Below, one piece after another: positions 19,945-31,230 of a stretch of 64,000 bases of DNA. This DNA comes from Pseudomonas sp. RIT-PI-AD. Lineage in GTDB: Bacteria > Pseudomonadota > Gammaproteobacteria > Pseudomonadales > Pseudomonadaceae. The stretch's first letter is position 1. Each line of letters opens with the position of its first letter. The notes under the pieces were generated by a model, which saw nothing but the letters and a program-made list of their open reading frames with translations, was not told where the DNA came from and ran no database searches. The stretch lies in contig NZ_JANZKU010000003.1 of assembly GCF_025642785.1 (NCBI RefSeq), positions 213,868 through 277,867 on the forward strand, written 5' to 3'. The position numbers and the translations under genes are program-made.

Positions 19945-20206
19945 GTCCCGGTACGCGCGGCTCCGGCCGCGCGCCTCCTCGCGCCCCGCCCTCGTTCCGC
20001 TTCCCCGCGCCTCAGCTCCCCGGAAACCGACCGCTCGATCAGGAAACCGGAGGTGCGCCTCGTCGCCGCAAAGCCCCTGGCTAGACCGTTCGCACGCTAA
20101 CAATCAATAATATTGATTCTTACTATTCTGTATCTGCGCTTTTTCATCGATTTATCCTGAGTAACATGGACTCCGTAATCCCTTACGCCCCCACAAGGAG
20201 CCCATC

Positions 20207-20626
20207 ATGAAAACCACCCTACTCGCCAGCCTGATCCTGGCCAGCCTGTCCACCAGCGTGTTCGCCCTGCCGCAGAACCAGCCGCAGCCCATTCTCGGCG
20301 AAGCCCGCGCCAGCACCTTCATCCAGGGTGACCACGGCCAGAACCACCGTGCCCTGCAGCGGGGCGACCTCGCCGAAGGCGGTTCCGACCGTCTGCTGCA
20401 ACGCGACCGCGTCGCCGAGGATGGCGCTGATCGTACCCCCGGCTCGCAACGCATCGCCGAAGACGGCTCGTCGCGCACCCCGGGCATCCGTGTCGCCGAA
20501 GATGGGGCCGATCGCACCCCGGGCGCGTTTCGGGTAGCCGCAGACGGCGCGTCGCGTACCCCCGCTGCCCTGCGCCTGGCCGAAGGCGGTTCCGATCGCC
20601 TGCTGGAGGCACATCGTGCAGCCTAA
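20207..20626 (+). CDS. Secreted repeat protein, six AEGGSDR/AEDGADRTP units
   Basis: A 139-aa protein with a clear signal peptide (MKTTLLASLILASLSTSVFA, cut after residue 20). After a 30-residue linker the mature part is built of six repeats of 14-16 residues with consensus R-(V/L/I)-A-E-(D/G)-G-(A/S)-(D/S)-R. Outer units read AEGGSDRLL and inner ones AEDGADRTPG or AADGASRTP. The repeats contain no cysteine or aromatic residues and should be disordered or form a simple repeat fold; the DG/GG-D pattern could bind metal ions. The family is frequent in Pseudomonas with no proven role that I know. An AAGGAG Shine-Dalgarno and an AT-rich upstream region (20097-20165) support expression. Confidence 0.8.
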   Translation: MKTTLLASLILASLSTSVFALPQNQPQPILGEARASTFIQGDHGQNHRALQRGDLAEGGSDRLLQRDRVAEDGADRTPGSQRIAEDGSSRTPGIRVAEDGADRTPGAFRVAADGASRTPAALRLAEGGSDRLLEAHRAA

Positions 20627-20650
20627 TCCCACCCCGTGGACCCTGTAAAA

Positions 20651-20677
20651 GACCCGGCCCGTGCCGGGTCTGTCGTT
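20651..20677 (+). terminator. Hairpin terminator after the repeat protein
   Basis: GACCCGGC-CCGT-GCCGGGTC at 20651-20670, followed by the moderately T-rich TGTCGTT. It lies 25 bp after the repeat-protein stop. It separates that transcript from desT. Confidence 0.6.
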
Positions 20678-20867
20678 CAAGCGAGGTCCTCCTCGCCGCG
20701 TCGTGCCTGAGTTCCCGCCACGCCTCGCTCCGCCGGTATTCGCTCGTATCCCGCCGTCGACGTTCGTCACCTTGCACAGCCGCGCCCAGGCGCCGTTGAA
20801 CCCGGTTCGACGCCCGGGAAGGCCATTTGCTAGAGTGGCGGCTCGTCGCCAAGGATGCCCGCGCCCC

Positions 20868-21506
20868 ATGTCCTCTCTCCGTGCCGAACAGAAACAACAG
20901 ACCCGCCAGGCGTTGATGGATGCCGCGCGCGAGCTGATGGACAGCGGTCGCGGATTCGGTAGCCTGAGCCTGCGCGAGGTGGCGCGCCGCGCGGGGATAG
21001 TGCCGACCGGTTTCTACCGGCATTTCCAGGACATGGATCGACTCGGCCTGGCGCTGGTCGCCGAGGTCGGCGAAACCTTCCGCGAGACCCTGCGCCAAGT
21101 GCGGCGCAACGAGTTCGAACTGGGTGGCCTGGTGGAAGCCAGCACGCGCATCTTTCTCGATGCGGTGAGCGCCAACCGCGGCCAGTTCCTGTTCCTCGCC
21201 CGCGAGCAATACGGCGGTTCGCAGCCCGTGCGCCAGGCCATCGGCACGCTGCGCCAGCGCATCACCGACGACCTGGCGGCCGATCTCAAGCTGATGAACC
21301 GGGTCCCCCAGTTGGATGACGCCGCCCTGGAGGTGATCTCCGACCTGGTGGTCAAGACGGTCTTCGCCACCCTTCCCGAACTGATCGACCCGCCCGACCC
21401 CGAGCTGCCGCCGCACCTGCGCGCGGAAGCCAAGATCACCCAACAGCTGCGCTTCATCTTCGTCGGCGGCAAGCATTGGCTGGGGCTCGGCAAGCCGGAC
21501 GGCTGA
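20868..21506 (+). CDS. desT: DesT/FabR-like TetR-family regulator of unsaturated fatty acid synthesis
   Basis: A 212-aa TetR regulator. The N-terminal helix-turn-helix is LSLREVARRAGIVPTGFYRH (about residues 36-55), and the rest (EQYGGSQPVRQAIGTLRQRI, DLVVKTVFATLPELI) matches DesT. In P. aeruginosa DesT senses the saturated/unsaturated acyl-CoA ratio and represses desCB. The ATG at 20868 gives the family start MSSLRAEQKQQTRQALMDAA; the open frame upstream is a shadow. In PAO1, as I recall, desT has desCB on one side and ureE on the other. Here ureE is kept and desCB are not adjacent. Confidence 0.87.
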   Translation: MSSLRAEQKQQTRQALMDAARELMDSGRGFGSLSLREVARRAGIVPTGFYRHFQDMDRLGLALVAEVGETFRETLRQVRRNEFELGGLVEASTRIFLDAVSANRGQFLFLAREQYGGSQPVRQAIGTLRQRITDDLAADLKLMNRVPQLDDAALEVISDLVVKTVFATLPELIDPPDPELPPHLRAEAKITQQLRFIFVGGKHWLGLGKPDG

Positions 21507-21518
21507 GCGCACCGACCC

Positions 21519-21543
21519 GGTGCACTGGACGGCCGCGTGCACC
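21519..21543. promoter_or_regulatory. Inverted GGTGCAC/GTGCACC, possible NtrC-type site upstream of ureE
   Basis: GGTGCAC (21519-21525) and GTGCACC (21537-21543) form a perfect 7-base inverted repeat with an 11-base spacer. The half-site TGCACC is the half-site of NtrC operators, although the classical operator has the halves in the other order with shorter spacing. It lies about 80 bases upstream of a sigma-54 promoter, a usual enhancer distance. The assignment is tentative. Confidence 0.45.
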
Positions 21544-21617
21544 AAAAATATCCTGACCCACCATTCAGGTTCCGCCAGCCGCCCCCGGCATGCGCCGGAA
21601 CCCGCCCACCCGCCGGG

Positions 21618-21634
21618 TTGGCAAGCGGATTGCT
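21618..21634 (+). promoter_or_regulatory. Sigma-54 promoter for ureEFG
   Basis: TTGGCAAGCGGATTGCT matches the -24/-12 consensus TGGCAC-N5-TTGC(A/T) with one change. The invariant GG (21620-21621) and GC (21632-21633) are exactly 10 bases apart. The predicted start is near 21645, 35 bases before the ureE ATG. Nitrogen-limitation control through RpoN/NtrC is established for urease in pseudomonads and fits this position. Confidence 0.75.
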
Positions 21635-21679
21635 CCAGGTAGCCCCATCCACCTTTTCTTGACCGTCACGGAAGCTCCC

Positions 21680-22180
21680 ATGCTGGTGATCCGCCATCGC
21701 ATCGAAACCCAGCCCCATTGGGACGCCGAACTGGAATTGAACTACGAGGCGCGCAGCAAGAGTCGCCTGCGTTGCTTCAGCGGCGACGGCGAGGACGTCG
21801 GCCTGTTCCTCGAGCGGGGCCAGTCCCCCTTGTACGACGGCGAATGCCTGCGCGCCGAGGACGGCCGGGTGGTGCGCGTCCGGGCCGCCGCCGAGCACCT
21901 GCTGCACGTCACCTGCGCCAGTGCCTTCGAATTGACCCGGGCCGCCTACCACCTGGGCAACCGCCATGTCGCCCTGCAGATCGGCGACGGCTGGCTGCGC
22001 CTGCTGGACGACTACGTGCTCCAGGCGATGCTCGAACAACTGGGCGCCCAGGTGGACGCCCTGGAGGCGCCCTTCCAGCCCGAACAGGGCGCCTATGGCG
22101 GCGGCCACCACCATTCCCATGCCGGCGAGGCGGAGTTCAGCTATGCGCCGCGCCTGCACCAGTTCGGCGTGCGCCGATGA
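21680..22180 (+). CDS. ureE: UreE, urease nickel metallochaperone
   Basis: A 166-aa nickel-binding chaperone that delivers Ni to the UreDFG complex. The N-terminal peptide-binding domain includes RLRCFSGDGEDVGLFLERGQ. The metal-binding domain includes AYHLGNRHVALQI with the dimer-interface histidine. The C-terminal tail carries the short histidine cluster GGGHHHSHAGE (about residues 140-150), less extended than in Klebsiella. The ATG at 21680 is the family start (MLVIRHRIE). The stop overlaps the ureF start (ATGA, 22177-22180). Confidence 0.95.
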   Translation: MLVIRHRIETQPHWDAELELNYEARSKSRLRCFSGDGEDVGLFLERGQSPLYDGECLRAEDGRVVRVRAAAEHLLHVTCASAFELTRAAYHLGNRHVALQIGDGWLRLLDDYVLQAMLEQLGAQVDALEAPFQPEQGAYGGGHHHSHAGEAEFSYAPRLHQFGVRR

Positions 22181-22851
22181 ACCCGGCCTGGGCGCTGCTG
22201 CGCCTGGCCAGCCCGCAATTGCCGATCGGTGGCTACAGCTATTCCCAGGGCCTGGAAATGGCCGTGGAGCAGGCCCAGGTGCGCGACCCGGACAGCGCGC
22301 AGCGCTGGATCGCCGACCAGCTGCGCTACAACCTCGGCCGATTCGAAGCGCCGCTGCTGCTCGCCCATTGCCGCGCCGCCGCCTGCGAGGATTGGGCCGA
22401 GCTGCGAGCCCTCGCCGAGCGCCAGCGCACCAGCCGCGAGACCCGCGAGCTGCACCAGGAAAACCGCCAGATGGGCTATTCGCTGCAACAGTTGCTCGGC
22501 GACTTGCCGGAGCTGGACGGGCCGGCGCGCGCACTGTTCGAGTCCCTGCCGGCACCCGGGCTGGCGGTGGCCTGGGCGCTGGCCGCGCGCGCCTGGAACA
22601 TCGCCCCCGAGGACGCCCTGGCCGCCTGGCTATGGGGCTGGCTGGAAAACCAGCTGGCGGTGCTGATGAAGACCCTGCCCCTCGGCCAACAGGCCGCCCA
22701 GCGCCTGACCTCCGCGTTGCTGCCCAGCCTGCAGGCGACCCAGCGCGAGGCCGCCGAACTCGATCCCTCTCGCTGGGGTACCGCCGCCTTCGGCCTGGCC
22801 CTGGCGAGCATGGCCCACGAACGCCAATACAGCCGTTTATTCCGATCCTAG
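22177..22851 (+). CDS. ureF: UreF, urease accessory protein
   Basis: A 224-aa all-helical accessory protein of the urease activation complex, bridging UreD and UreG. Signatures are LLRLASPQLPIGGYSYSQGLE (first 20 of these are the family motif), RETRELHQENRQMG and FGLALASMAHERQYSRLFRS at the C-terminus. The start overlaps ureE by 4 bp, and ureG follows after 15 bp with an AGGAAGGAG Shine-Dalgarno. The length is usual. Confidence 0.95.
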   Translation: MNPAWALLRLASPQLPIGGYSYSQGLEMAVEQAQVRDPDSAQRWIADQLRYNLGRFEAPLLLAHCRAAACEDWAELRALAERQRTSRETRELHQENRQMGYSLQQLLGDLPELDGPARALFESLPAPGLAVAWALAARAWNIAPEDALAAWLWGWLENQLAVLMKTLPLGQQAAQRLTSALLPSLQATQREAAELDPSRWGTAAFGLALASMAHERQYSRLFRS

Positions 22852-22866
22852 GAAGGAGAACACCCG

Positions 22867-23481
22867 ATGAACGCCCAACCCCTGCGTATCGGCATCGGCG
22901 GCCCGGTCGGTTCCGGCAAGACCGCCCTGACCCTGGCGCTGTGCCGCGCGCTGCGCGACCGCTACAACCTGGCGGTGGTGACCAACGACATCTACACCCA
23001 GGAAGACGCCCAGTTCCTGGTGCGCAACGAAGCGCTGGAACCGGAGCGGATCATCGGCGTGGAAACCGGCGGCTGCCCGCACACGGCGATCCGCGAAGAC
23101 GCCTCGATCAACCTGGAGGCGGTGGACCAGCTCAACCGGCGGTTTCCCGGCCTGGAGCTGATCATCGTCGAATCCGGTGGCGACAACCTGTCGGCCACCT
23201 TCAGCCCGGAACTCTCCGACCTGACCCTCTACGTGATCGACGTCTCCGCCGGCGACAAGCTGCCGCGCAAGGGCGGGCCGGGGATCTGCAAGTCGGACCT
23301 GCTGGTGATCAACAAGGTCGACCTGGCGCCGCTGGTGGGCGCCTCCCTGGACGTGATGGATCGGGACGCGCGGAAGATGCGCGGCGACAAGCCCTTCGTG
23401 TTCAGCAACCAGAAGACCGGCCAGGGCCTGGACACCATCATCGCCTTCATCGAACACCAGGGGCTGCTCGGCGCCGCCTGA
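22867..23481 (+). CDS. ureG: UreG, urease accessory GTPase
   Basis: A 204-aa SIMIBI-class GTPase that powers nickel insertion. The P-loop is [17 protein letters not shown] (about residues 9-25), the nickel-binding CPH motif is in [15 protein letters not shown], the Mg-binding switch is IVESGGDNL, and the guanine specificity motif is VINKVDLA. Full length and strongly conserved. It is in the ureEFG operon, with ureJ following after 48 bp. Confidence 0.97.
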   Translation: MNAQPLRIGIGGPVGSGKTALTLALCRALRDRYNLAVVTNDIYTQEDAQFLVRNEALEPERIIGVETGGCPHTAIREDASINLEAVDQLNRRFPGLELIIVESGGDNLSATFSPELSDLTLYVIDVSAGDKLPRKGGPGICKSDLLVINKVDLAPLVGASLDVMDRDARKMRGDKPFVFSNQKTGQGLDTIIAFIEHQGLLGAA

Positions 23482-23529
23482 CCACCATTCGCTACGCGCC
23501 CGCGGACGCGTTCTTCAAGGAGCCTCACG

Positions 23530-24102
23530 ATGCATACACGTCGCCTTTCCCTCGCCTTGGCCCTGCTGCTCAGCCCGGCGCTGGCCTTGGCCCATCCGGG
23601 CCACGATACGTCCGGCATGCTCGCCGGCGTCGCCCATCCGCTCACCGGCCTGGACCACCTGCTGGCGATGCTCGCCGTCGGCCTGTGGGCCGCTCAGCAA
23701 CGCGGCGCGGCGCGCTGGGCGCTGCCGCTGACCTTCGTCGGCGCCATGCTGGTGGGGGGCCTGCTCGGGTTCGCCGGGTTCGCCTTGCCGTTCCTGGAGG
23801 CCGACATCGCCGCCTCGGTACTGGCGCTGGGCCTGCTGGTGGCCCTGGCGGCCAGGCCGCCGGTTTCCCTGGCGCTGGCGCTCACCGCCGGGTTCGCCCT
23901 GGTCCATGGCACCGCCCATGGCCTGGAGCTGCCCGACCTGGCCAGCCCCTGGGGCTATGCCGCCGGCTTCGTCGCCGCCACCGCCGCGCTGCATGCCCTC
24001 GGCTATGCCGTGGTGCGCCTGCTGCCCCCGGCCGCGGCGCCGCTGGTGCGGCTGGCCGGCGCCGCCTCGGCGGGCGTAGGGGTCTGGTTGCTGGCGAGCT
24101 GA
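23530..24102 (+). CDS. ureJ: UreJ/HupE-type nickel permease
   Basis: A 190-aa membrane protein with a signal-like N-terminus ending ALALA, then HPGHDTSGMLAGVAHPLTGLDHLLAMLAVGLWA (the first ten residues of each half carry the HPGH and HPLTGLDH motifs). Five to six transmembrane helices follow, one holding FALVHGTAHGLEL. The histidine-rich motifs at the membrane face are those of HupE/UreJ secondary nickel transporters. Its position after ureEFG supports nickel supply for urease. It is convergent with the SDR gene. Confidence 0.9.
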   Translation: MHTRRLSLALALLLSPALALAHPGHDTSGMLAGVAHPLTGLDHLLAMLAVGLWAAQQRGAARWALPLTFVGAMLVGGLLGFAGFALPFLEADIAASVLALGLLVALAARPPVSLALALTAGFALVHGTAHGLELPDLASPWGYAAGFVAATAALHALGYAVVRLLPPAAAPLVRLAGAASAGVGVWLLAS

Positions 24103-24144
24103 GGGACTATCGGCGCCGGGCCGTCGGCCCGGTGCCGGCCCGCC

Positions 24145-26068
<1,924 letters not shown>

Positions 26069-26097
26069 AAAAAAGAGGGCCCGTCGAACGGGCCCTC
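26069..26097 (-). terminator. Rho-independent terminator of the liv-type ABC operon
   Basis: Inverted repeat GAGGGCCCGT-CGA-ACGGGCCCTC at 26075-26097. On the minus strand it is followed by six T (the A-run at 26069-26074). It lies 40 bp after the livF-like stop. A textbook intrinsic terminator. Confidence 0.9.
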
Positions 26098-26137
26098 GCC
26101 TCACACCGGGACCCGCCGGAAGCCCGGCGGGACGGAC

Positions 26138-26851
26138 TCAGTGGCCGCCCAGGTAGGCGCTGCGCACGTCCTCGTTGCCGAGCAGTTCCTGGCCGGTGCC
26201 GGTCATGCGGATTTCCCCGGTGACCATCACGTAGGCGCGGTCCGAGAGCTTGAGCGCATGGTTGGCGTTCTGCTCCACCAGGAAAATGGTCATGCCGGTC
26301 TTCGCCAGTTCCCGCAGGGTCTGGAAGATCTGCTTGACCACGATCGGCGCCAGGCCCAGGGAGGGCTCGTCCAATAGCAACAGCTTGGGCCGGCTCATCA
26401 GCGCGCGGGCGATGGCGAGCATCTGCTGCTCGCCGCCGGACATGGTCATGGCGCGCTGGTTGCGCCGCTCCTTGAGCCGCGGGAAGAGGTCGAACATGCG
26501 CTGCATGTCCTCCTCCACCCATTTGGTGCCGATGGGGATGGTCCCCATCATCAGGTTCTCCTCGACGCTCATGTCGGGGAATACCCGGCGGCCTTCGGGC
26601 GACTGAGCGATGCCGTTGGACGCTACGTAGTCGGACGACTTGCGCGTGATGTCGACACCCCGGTAGACGATCTGCCCGGCCGAGGCGCGCGGCTGGCCGA
26701 AGATCGACATCAGCAGGGTCGACTTGCCGGCCCCGTTGGAGCCGATCAGGCTCACCGTCTCGCCCTCGTCGATGTGCAACGACACCTTCTTCAGGGCCTG
26801 AATCGGCCCGTAGTGGACGTCGACGTCCTTGAACTCCAGCAAGGTGCTCAT
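26138..26851 (-). CDS. LivF-type branched-chain amino acid ABC transporter ATPase
   Basis: A 237-aa ATPase of the LivF family. Walker A is GSNGAGKST, the Q-loop region is GIAQSPEGRRVFPDMSVEEN, the signature is MSGGEQQMLAIARAL, Walker B is LLLLDEPSLGLAP, and the switch is FLVEQNANHALKL. The start overlaps the previous gene stop as ATGA (26848-26851). It is the last gene of the operon and is followed by a strong terminator. The substrate is probably a branched-chain or related amino acid. Confidence 0.92.
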   Translation of the reverse strand: MSTLLEFKDVDVHYGPIQALKKVSLHIDEGETVSLIGSNGAGKSTLLMSIFGQPRASAGQIVYRGVDITRKSSDYVASNGIAQSPEGRRVFPDMSVEENLMMGTIPIGTKWVEEDMQRMFDLFPRLKERRNQRAMTMSGGEQQMLAIARALMSRPKLLLLDEPSLGLAPIVVKQIFQTLRELAKTGMTIFLVEQNANHALKLSDRAYVMVTGEIRMTGTGQELLGNEDVRSAYLGGH

Positions 26852-27723
26852 GCCACTTCCTCCTCGTCGGCGCCGAGATAAGCGGCGATCACCTTGGGAT
26901 CGTTACGGATCTGTTCGGGTTGGCCCTCGGCGATCAAGGCGCCGTGGTCGAGCACGATCACCTGGTCGGAAATGCTCATCACCATGCCCATGTCGTGCTC
27001 GATCAGCAGCACGGTGATCCGGTGCTCGTCGCGCAGGCGGCGAATGATCGCGCTCAGGCGCTCGGTCTCCGCCGGGTTGAGCCCCGCGGCCGGCTCGTCC
27101 AGGCAGACGATTTCCGGACGGGTGCACATGGCGCGGGCGATCTCCAGGCGACGCTGCTGGCCGTAGGACAACTCGCCGGCGAGGCGGTTGGCGCTGTCCA
27201 CCAGGTCCACCACTTCCAGCCAATAGAACGCGGTGTCCAGGGCTTTTTCCTCGGCGCGGCGGTAGGCCGGCGTATTCAGCACCCCGGCGATCAGGTTGCG
27301 GTTGACCCACATGTGCTGGGCCACCAGCAGGTTTTCCACCACCGACATTTCGCGGAACAGGCGGATGTTCTGGAACGTCCGCGCCAGTCCGGCGCGGTTC
27401 ACCAGGTGGGTGCCGCCGAACATCTTGTAGTGCAGGCGGTTGAAGAAGCTCGGCGGCGAAATGAAATCCCGCGCCTGGAAGGCTTCGCCCATCACCTTGC
27501 CGACGTTGGTCGGCTGTTCCTGGGTGTTCAGCAGGATGCGTCCGCCGGTGGCCTTGTAGAAACCGGTGAGGCAGTTGAACACGGTGGTCTTGCCGGCGCC
27601 GTTGGGGCCGATCAGCGCGGAAATGGAATGCCGCTCGATCTCGAAGTTCACGTCGTTCAGCGCGCGGATGCCGCCGAACTGCATCATCAGGTGATCGACG
27701 GAGAGAATGATGTCCCTGCTCAC
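26848..27723 (-). CDS. LivG-type branched-chain amino acid ABC transporter ATPase
   Basis: A 291-aa ATPase of the LivG family. Walker A is GPNGAGKTT, the signature is LSYGQQRRLEIARAM, Walker B is IVCLDEPAAGLNP, and the switch is LLIEHDMGMVMSI. The insert after strand 3 (AFQARDFISPPSFFNRLHYK) is longer than in most LivG. The start codon is GTG (27721-27723), which overlaps the previous stop as GTGA. It pairs with LivF to drive the LivHM channel. Confidence 0.92.
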   Translation of the reverse strand: MSRDIILSVDHLMMQFGGIRALNDVNFEIERHSISALIGPNGAGKTTVFNCLTGFYKATGGRILLNTQEQPTNVGKVMGEAFQARDFISPPSFFNRLHYKMFGGTHLVNRAGLARTFQNIRLFREMSVVENLLVAQHMWVNRNLIAGVLNTPAYRRAEEKALDTAFYWLEVVDLVDSANRLAGELSYGQQRRLEIARAMCTRPEIVCLDEPAAGLNPAETERLSAIIRRLRDEHRITVLLIEHDMGMVMSISDQVIVLDHGALIAEGQPEQIRNDPKVIAAYLGADEEEVA

Positions 27724-29003
27724 GGCGCCACTCCTTTTCTCACGGCGAAGCCGGTCCGGCTGATGCGCACCAGGCCACGCGGCCTCCAGATCATCATCAG
27801 CACCATGACGATGCCGAACAGCAACACGCGGTACTCGGCGAAGCTGCGCAGCAGTTCGGGCGCAACCGTCAGCACGAAGGCGGCGATCACCACCCCGAGG
27901 GTCGAGCCCATGCCGCCGAGTACCACGATGGCGAGGATCAGCGCGGATTCGAAGAAGGTGAACGACGACGGGTCGATGAAGCCCTGCTTGGTGGCGAAGA
28001 ACACCCCGGCGATGCCCGCCACGGCGGCGCCCATCATGAACGCGGAAAGCTTCACCAGCACGTGGTTGAGGCCCATGGCGCGACAGGCGATCTCGTCCTC
28101 GCGCAAGGCTTCCCAGGCCCGCCCGATGGGCATGCGGGTCAGCCGCTGCTTGATATAGAGCACCAGCAGGACCATCACGAACAGCGCGACGAAGGTGAAG
28201 ATCAACTGGGCGTTGGGGTTATAGGCCACCCCGAGCCACTCGTGGATCGGCACGTTGCCCTGTTCCTTGGCACGCCGACCGAACTCCAGGCCGAAGAAGG
28301 TCGGCCCCGGAACCGGCACGCCGTTGGGGCCGCGGGTGAATTCCATCCAGTTGTTCAGCACCAGCCGAATGATCTCGCCGAAGCCCAGGGTGACGATCGC
28401 CAGGTAGTCGCCGTGCATGCGCAACACCGGGAAGCCCAGCAGAGCCCCCGCGCAGGCGGCGAGGATCACCACCATCGGCAGCGCCGACCAGAAGCCCAGG
28501 CCGAGGTATTGGTAGCCCAGGGCCAGGCCGTAGGCGCCGATGGCGTAGAAGCCGACGAAGCCCAGGTCGAGCAGGCCGGCAAGGCCGACCACGATGTTCA
28601 GGCCGAGGCCCAGCAGCACATAGATCAGTCCGAGGATGACCACCGAGAGCAGGTACTTGTTGGCGAAGAACGGGAAGGCGATGGCCAGCAGGATGACCAC
28701 CGGGATCACGAAGCGCAGCATCGACCGGTGGTCCGACGGCAGCACGTGCACGCCGCCCGAGGGCGCCGCGAAGCTGTCGGCCATGCGTCGGCCGCGCGGC
28801 GTCTGCAGGAACAGGCTGAGGCCGAAGCGGCCGAGCATCACCACCGCCACCAGCCAACCCACCCGGGCCGGCTGCAGGTTGAAGTCATAGCCTTGCAGGA
28901 CCACGCCGACGATCGGGCCGAACACGATCAGGGCCACCAGGCCGGCCAGCACGGTATCGATCAGGCAACGCTTGAGATCGATCGAAGATTCTCTAACCGA
29001 CAT
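27720..29003 (-). CDS. LivM-type branched-chain amino acid ABC transporter permease
   Basis: A 427-aa permease with about ten hydrophobic segments, as in E. coli LivM (425 aa). The N-terminal part (DTVLAGLVALIVFGPIVGVV) is an extra pair of helices typical of the long LivM form. GLAGLLDLGFVGFYAIGAYG is the family motif, and the coupling loop is LREDEIACRAMGLN. It starts 3 bp after the livH-like stop and overlaps livG by 4 bp, so expression is tightly coupled. Confidence 0.92.
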   Translation of the reverse strand: MSVRESSIDLKRCLIDTVLAGLVALIVFGPIVGVVLQGYDFNLQPARVGWLVAVVMLGRFGLSLFLQTPRGRRMADSFAAPSGGVHVLPSDHRSMLRFVIPVVILLAIAFPFFANKYLLSVVILGLIYVLLGLGLNIVVGLAGLLDLGFVGFYAIGAYGLALGYQYLGLGFWSALPMVVILAACAGALLGFPVLRMHGDYLAIVTLGFGEIIRLVLNNWMEFTRGPNGVPVPGPTFFGLEFGRRAKEQGNVPIHEWLGVAYNPNAQLIFTFVALFVMVLLVLYIKQRLTRMPIGRAWEALREDEIACRAMGLNHVLVKLSAFMMGAAVAGIAGVFFATKQGFIDPSSFTFFESALILAIVVLGGMGSTLGVVIAAFVLTVAPELLRSFAEYRVLLFGIVMVLMMIWRPRGLVRISRTGFAVRKGVAP

Positions 29004-29006
29004 CGC

Positions 29007-29921
<915 letters not shown>

Positions 29922-30057
29922 GAATCAGTCTCATAGGCGTAGGGAAGAACGGCGGCACGCCCGCGGCCGACCCGCCTCGTGAGCGGGCCGTTCGCGGAGC
30001 GGCCGGGAACGGCGACGGCGGTACGCCCGGTCGGGCGGCCCGCGTCCAGGGAGCGGT

Positions 30058-31167
30058 TTACTTCTGGTGGTATTTGCCTTGGTCGTCCCACTCGTACATC
30101 ACGTAGTCGGAGACTTTCAGGTCACCCTTCTGGTCCCACTCCTTCTTGCCCATAACGGTTTCCACCGGATGGCTCTTCAACCAGGCACTGACCGCGGCGC
30201 CGTCGGTTCCGCCGGCGCCCTTGAAGGCCGCGGCGAGAGCCTGCATCGAGGCGTAGGAATACAGGGTGTAGCCCTCGGGCTCGTAACCGCCGCTGCGGAA
30301 CTTATCGATCACCGCCTTGCCGTCGGCGATCAAGCGCGGGTCGGCGCCGAAGGTCATCAGCACGCCCTTGGTGTATTGCGGGCCGCCGGCGGTGGTGACC
30401 AGTTCATCGGTGACCACGCCGTCGCCGGAAATGAACTTGGCATTGACGCCCTGCTCGCGCAGCTGGCGGACCAACGGACCGGCTTCCGGGTGCAGGCCGC
30501 CGAAATAGACCACCTCGGCGCCCGAGGAACGGATTTTGGTGACCAGGGCGTTGAAGTCTTTCTCGCCGCGGGTCAGGCCCTCGTAGAGCACTTCCTTCAC
30601 GCCGCGCTTGGCCAGTTGCGCCTTGGTGGCGTCGGCCAGGCCCTGGCCATAGGTGTCCTTGTCGTGGACGATGGCGACCTTGGTGGCCTTGAGCACGTCG
30701 ATGATGTAGTCGCCGGCGACGATGCCCTGCTGGTCGTCACGACCGCACATGCGGAATTCGCCGTTGAGCCCGCGCTCGGTCACCTGCGGGTTGGTGGAGG
30801 CCGGAGTGATGGAGACGATACCGGCCTCGTCGTAGATTTCCGAGGCAGGGATGGTCGACGAGGAACAGAAGTGGCCGATCACCGCGACGGCTTTCTCGGA
30901 GTCCACCAGGCGGTTGGCCACGGCCACGGCCTGCTTGGGCTCGCAGGCGTCGTCGCCCTTCACCAGCTTGATCTTCTCGCCGTTGATGCCACCGGCCGCG
31001 TTGATGTCCGCCGCGGCCTGCTCGGCGCCGCGCCACAATTGCTCCCCGAATGCCGCGTTGCCTCCGGTCAGGGGAGCGCCGACGCCGACGACGATATCCG
31101 CCTGGGCGAAGCCCATGGCGGTGGACACGGCGAGAGCCAGAAAGCCTTTCTGAAAAATCTTCGACAT
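30058..31167 (-). CDS. LivK/BraC-like periplasmic amino acid-binding protein
   Basis: A 369-aa substrate-binding protein of the Leu/Ile/Val family. The signal peptide is MSKIFQKGFLALAVSTAMGF..AQA, cut near residue 23. The mature part starts DIVVGVGAPLTGGNAAFGEQ. The ligand-binding segment GHFCSSSTIPASEIYDEAG is the same as in BraC, and DDACEPKQAVAVAN is also shared. A conserved Cys pair may form the LivK-type disulfide. It leads a five-gene importer operon. In P. aeruginosa the equivalent is PA4913 by my memory. A sigma-54 promoter lies about 50 bp upstream. Confidence 0.9.
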   Translation of the reverse strand: MSKIFQKGFLALAVSTAMGFAQADIVVGVGAPLTGGNAAFGEQLWRGAEQAAADINAAGGINGEKIKLVKGDDACEPKQAVAVANRLVDSEKAVAVIGHFCSSSTIPASEIYDEAGIVSITPASTNPQVTERGLNGEFRMCGRDDQQGIVAGDYIIDVLKATKVAIVHDKDTYGQGLADATKAQLAKRGVKEVLYEGLTRGEKDFNALVTKIRSSGAEVVYFGGLHPEAGPLVRQLREQGVNAKFISGDGVVTDELVTTAGGPQYTKGVLMTFGADPRLIADGKAVIDKFRSGGYEPEGYTLYSYASMQALAAAFKGAGGTDGAAVSAWLKSHPVETVMGKKEWDQKGDLKVSDYVMYEWDDQGKYHQK

Positions 31168-31214
31168 GCAGTTTGCTCCGAGGAGGTTTTTTTAAGTATT
31201 GGCCGCTGCTGAAC

Positions 31215-31230
31215 AGCAAGCCTTATGCCA
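31215..31230 (-). promoter_or_regulatory. Sigma-54 promoter of the liv-type operon
   Basis: On the minus strand TGGCATAAGGCTTGCT (31230 down to 31215) fits TGGCAC-N5-TTGC(A/T) with one difference. The GG and GC doublets are 10 bases apart. The predicted start is near 31204, 37 bases before the binding-protein ATG (31165-31167). An AT-rich tract (about 31250-31345) lies upstream, where an IHF bend site could be. I could not spot a clear NtrC dyad. Confidence 0.75.
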
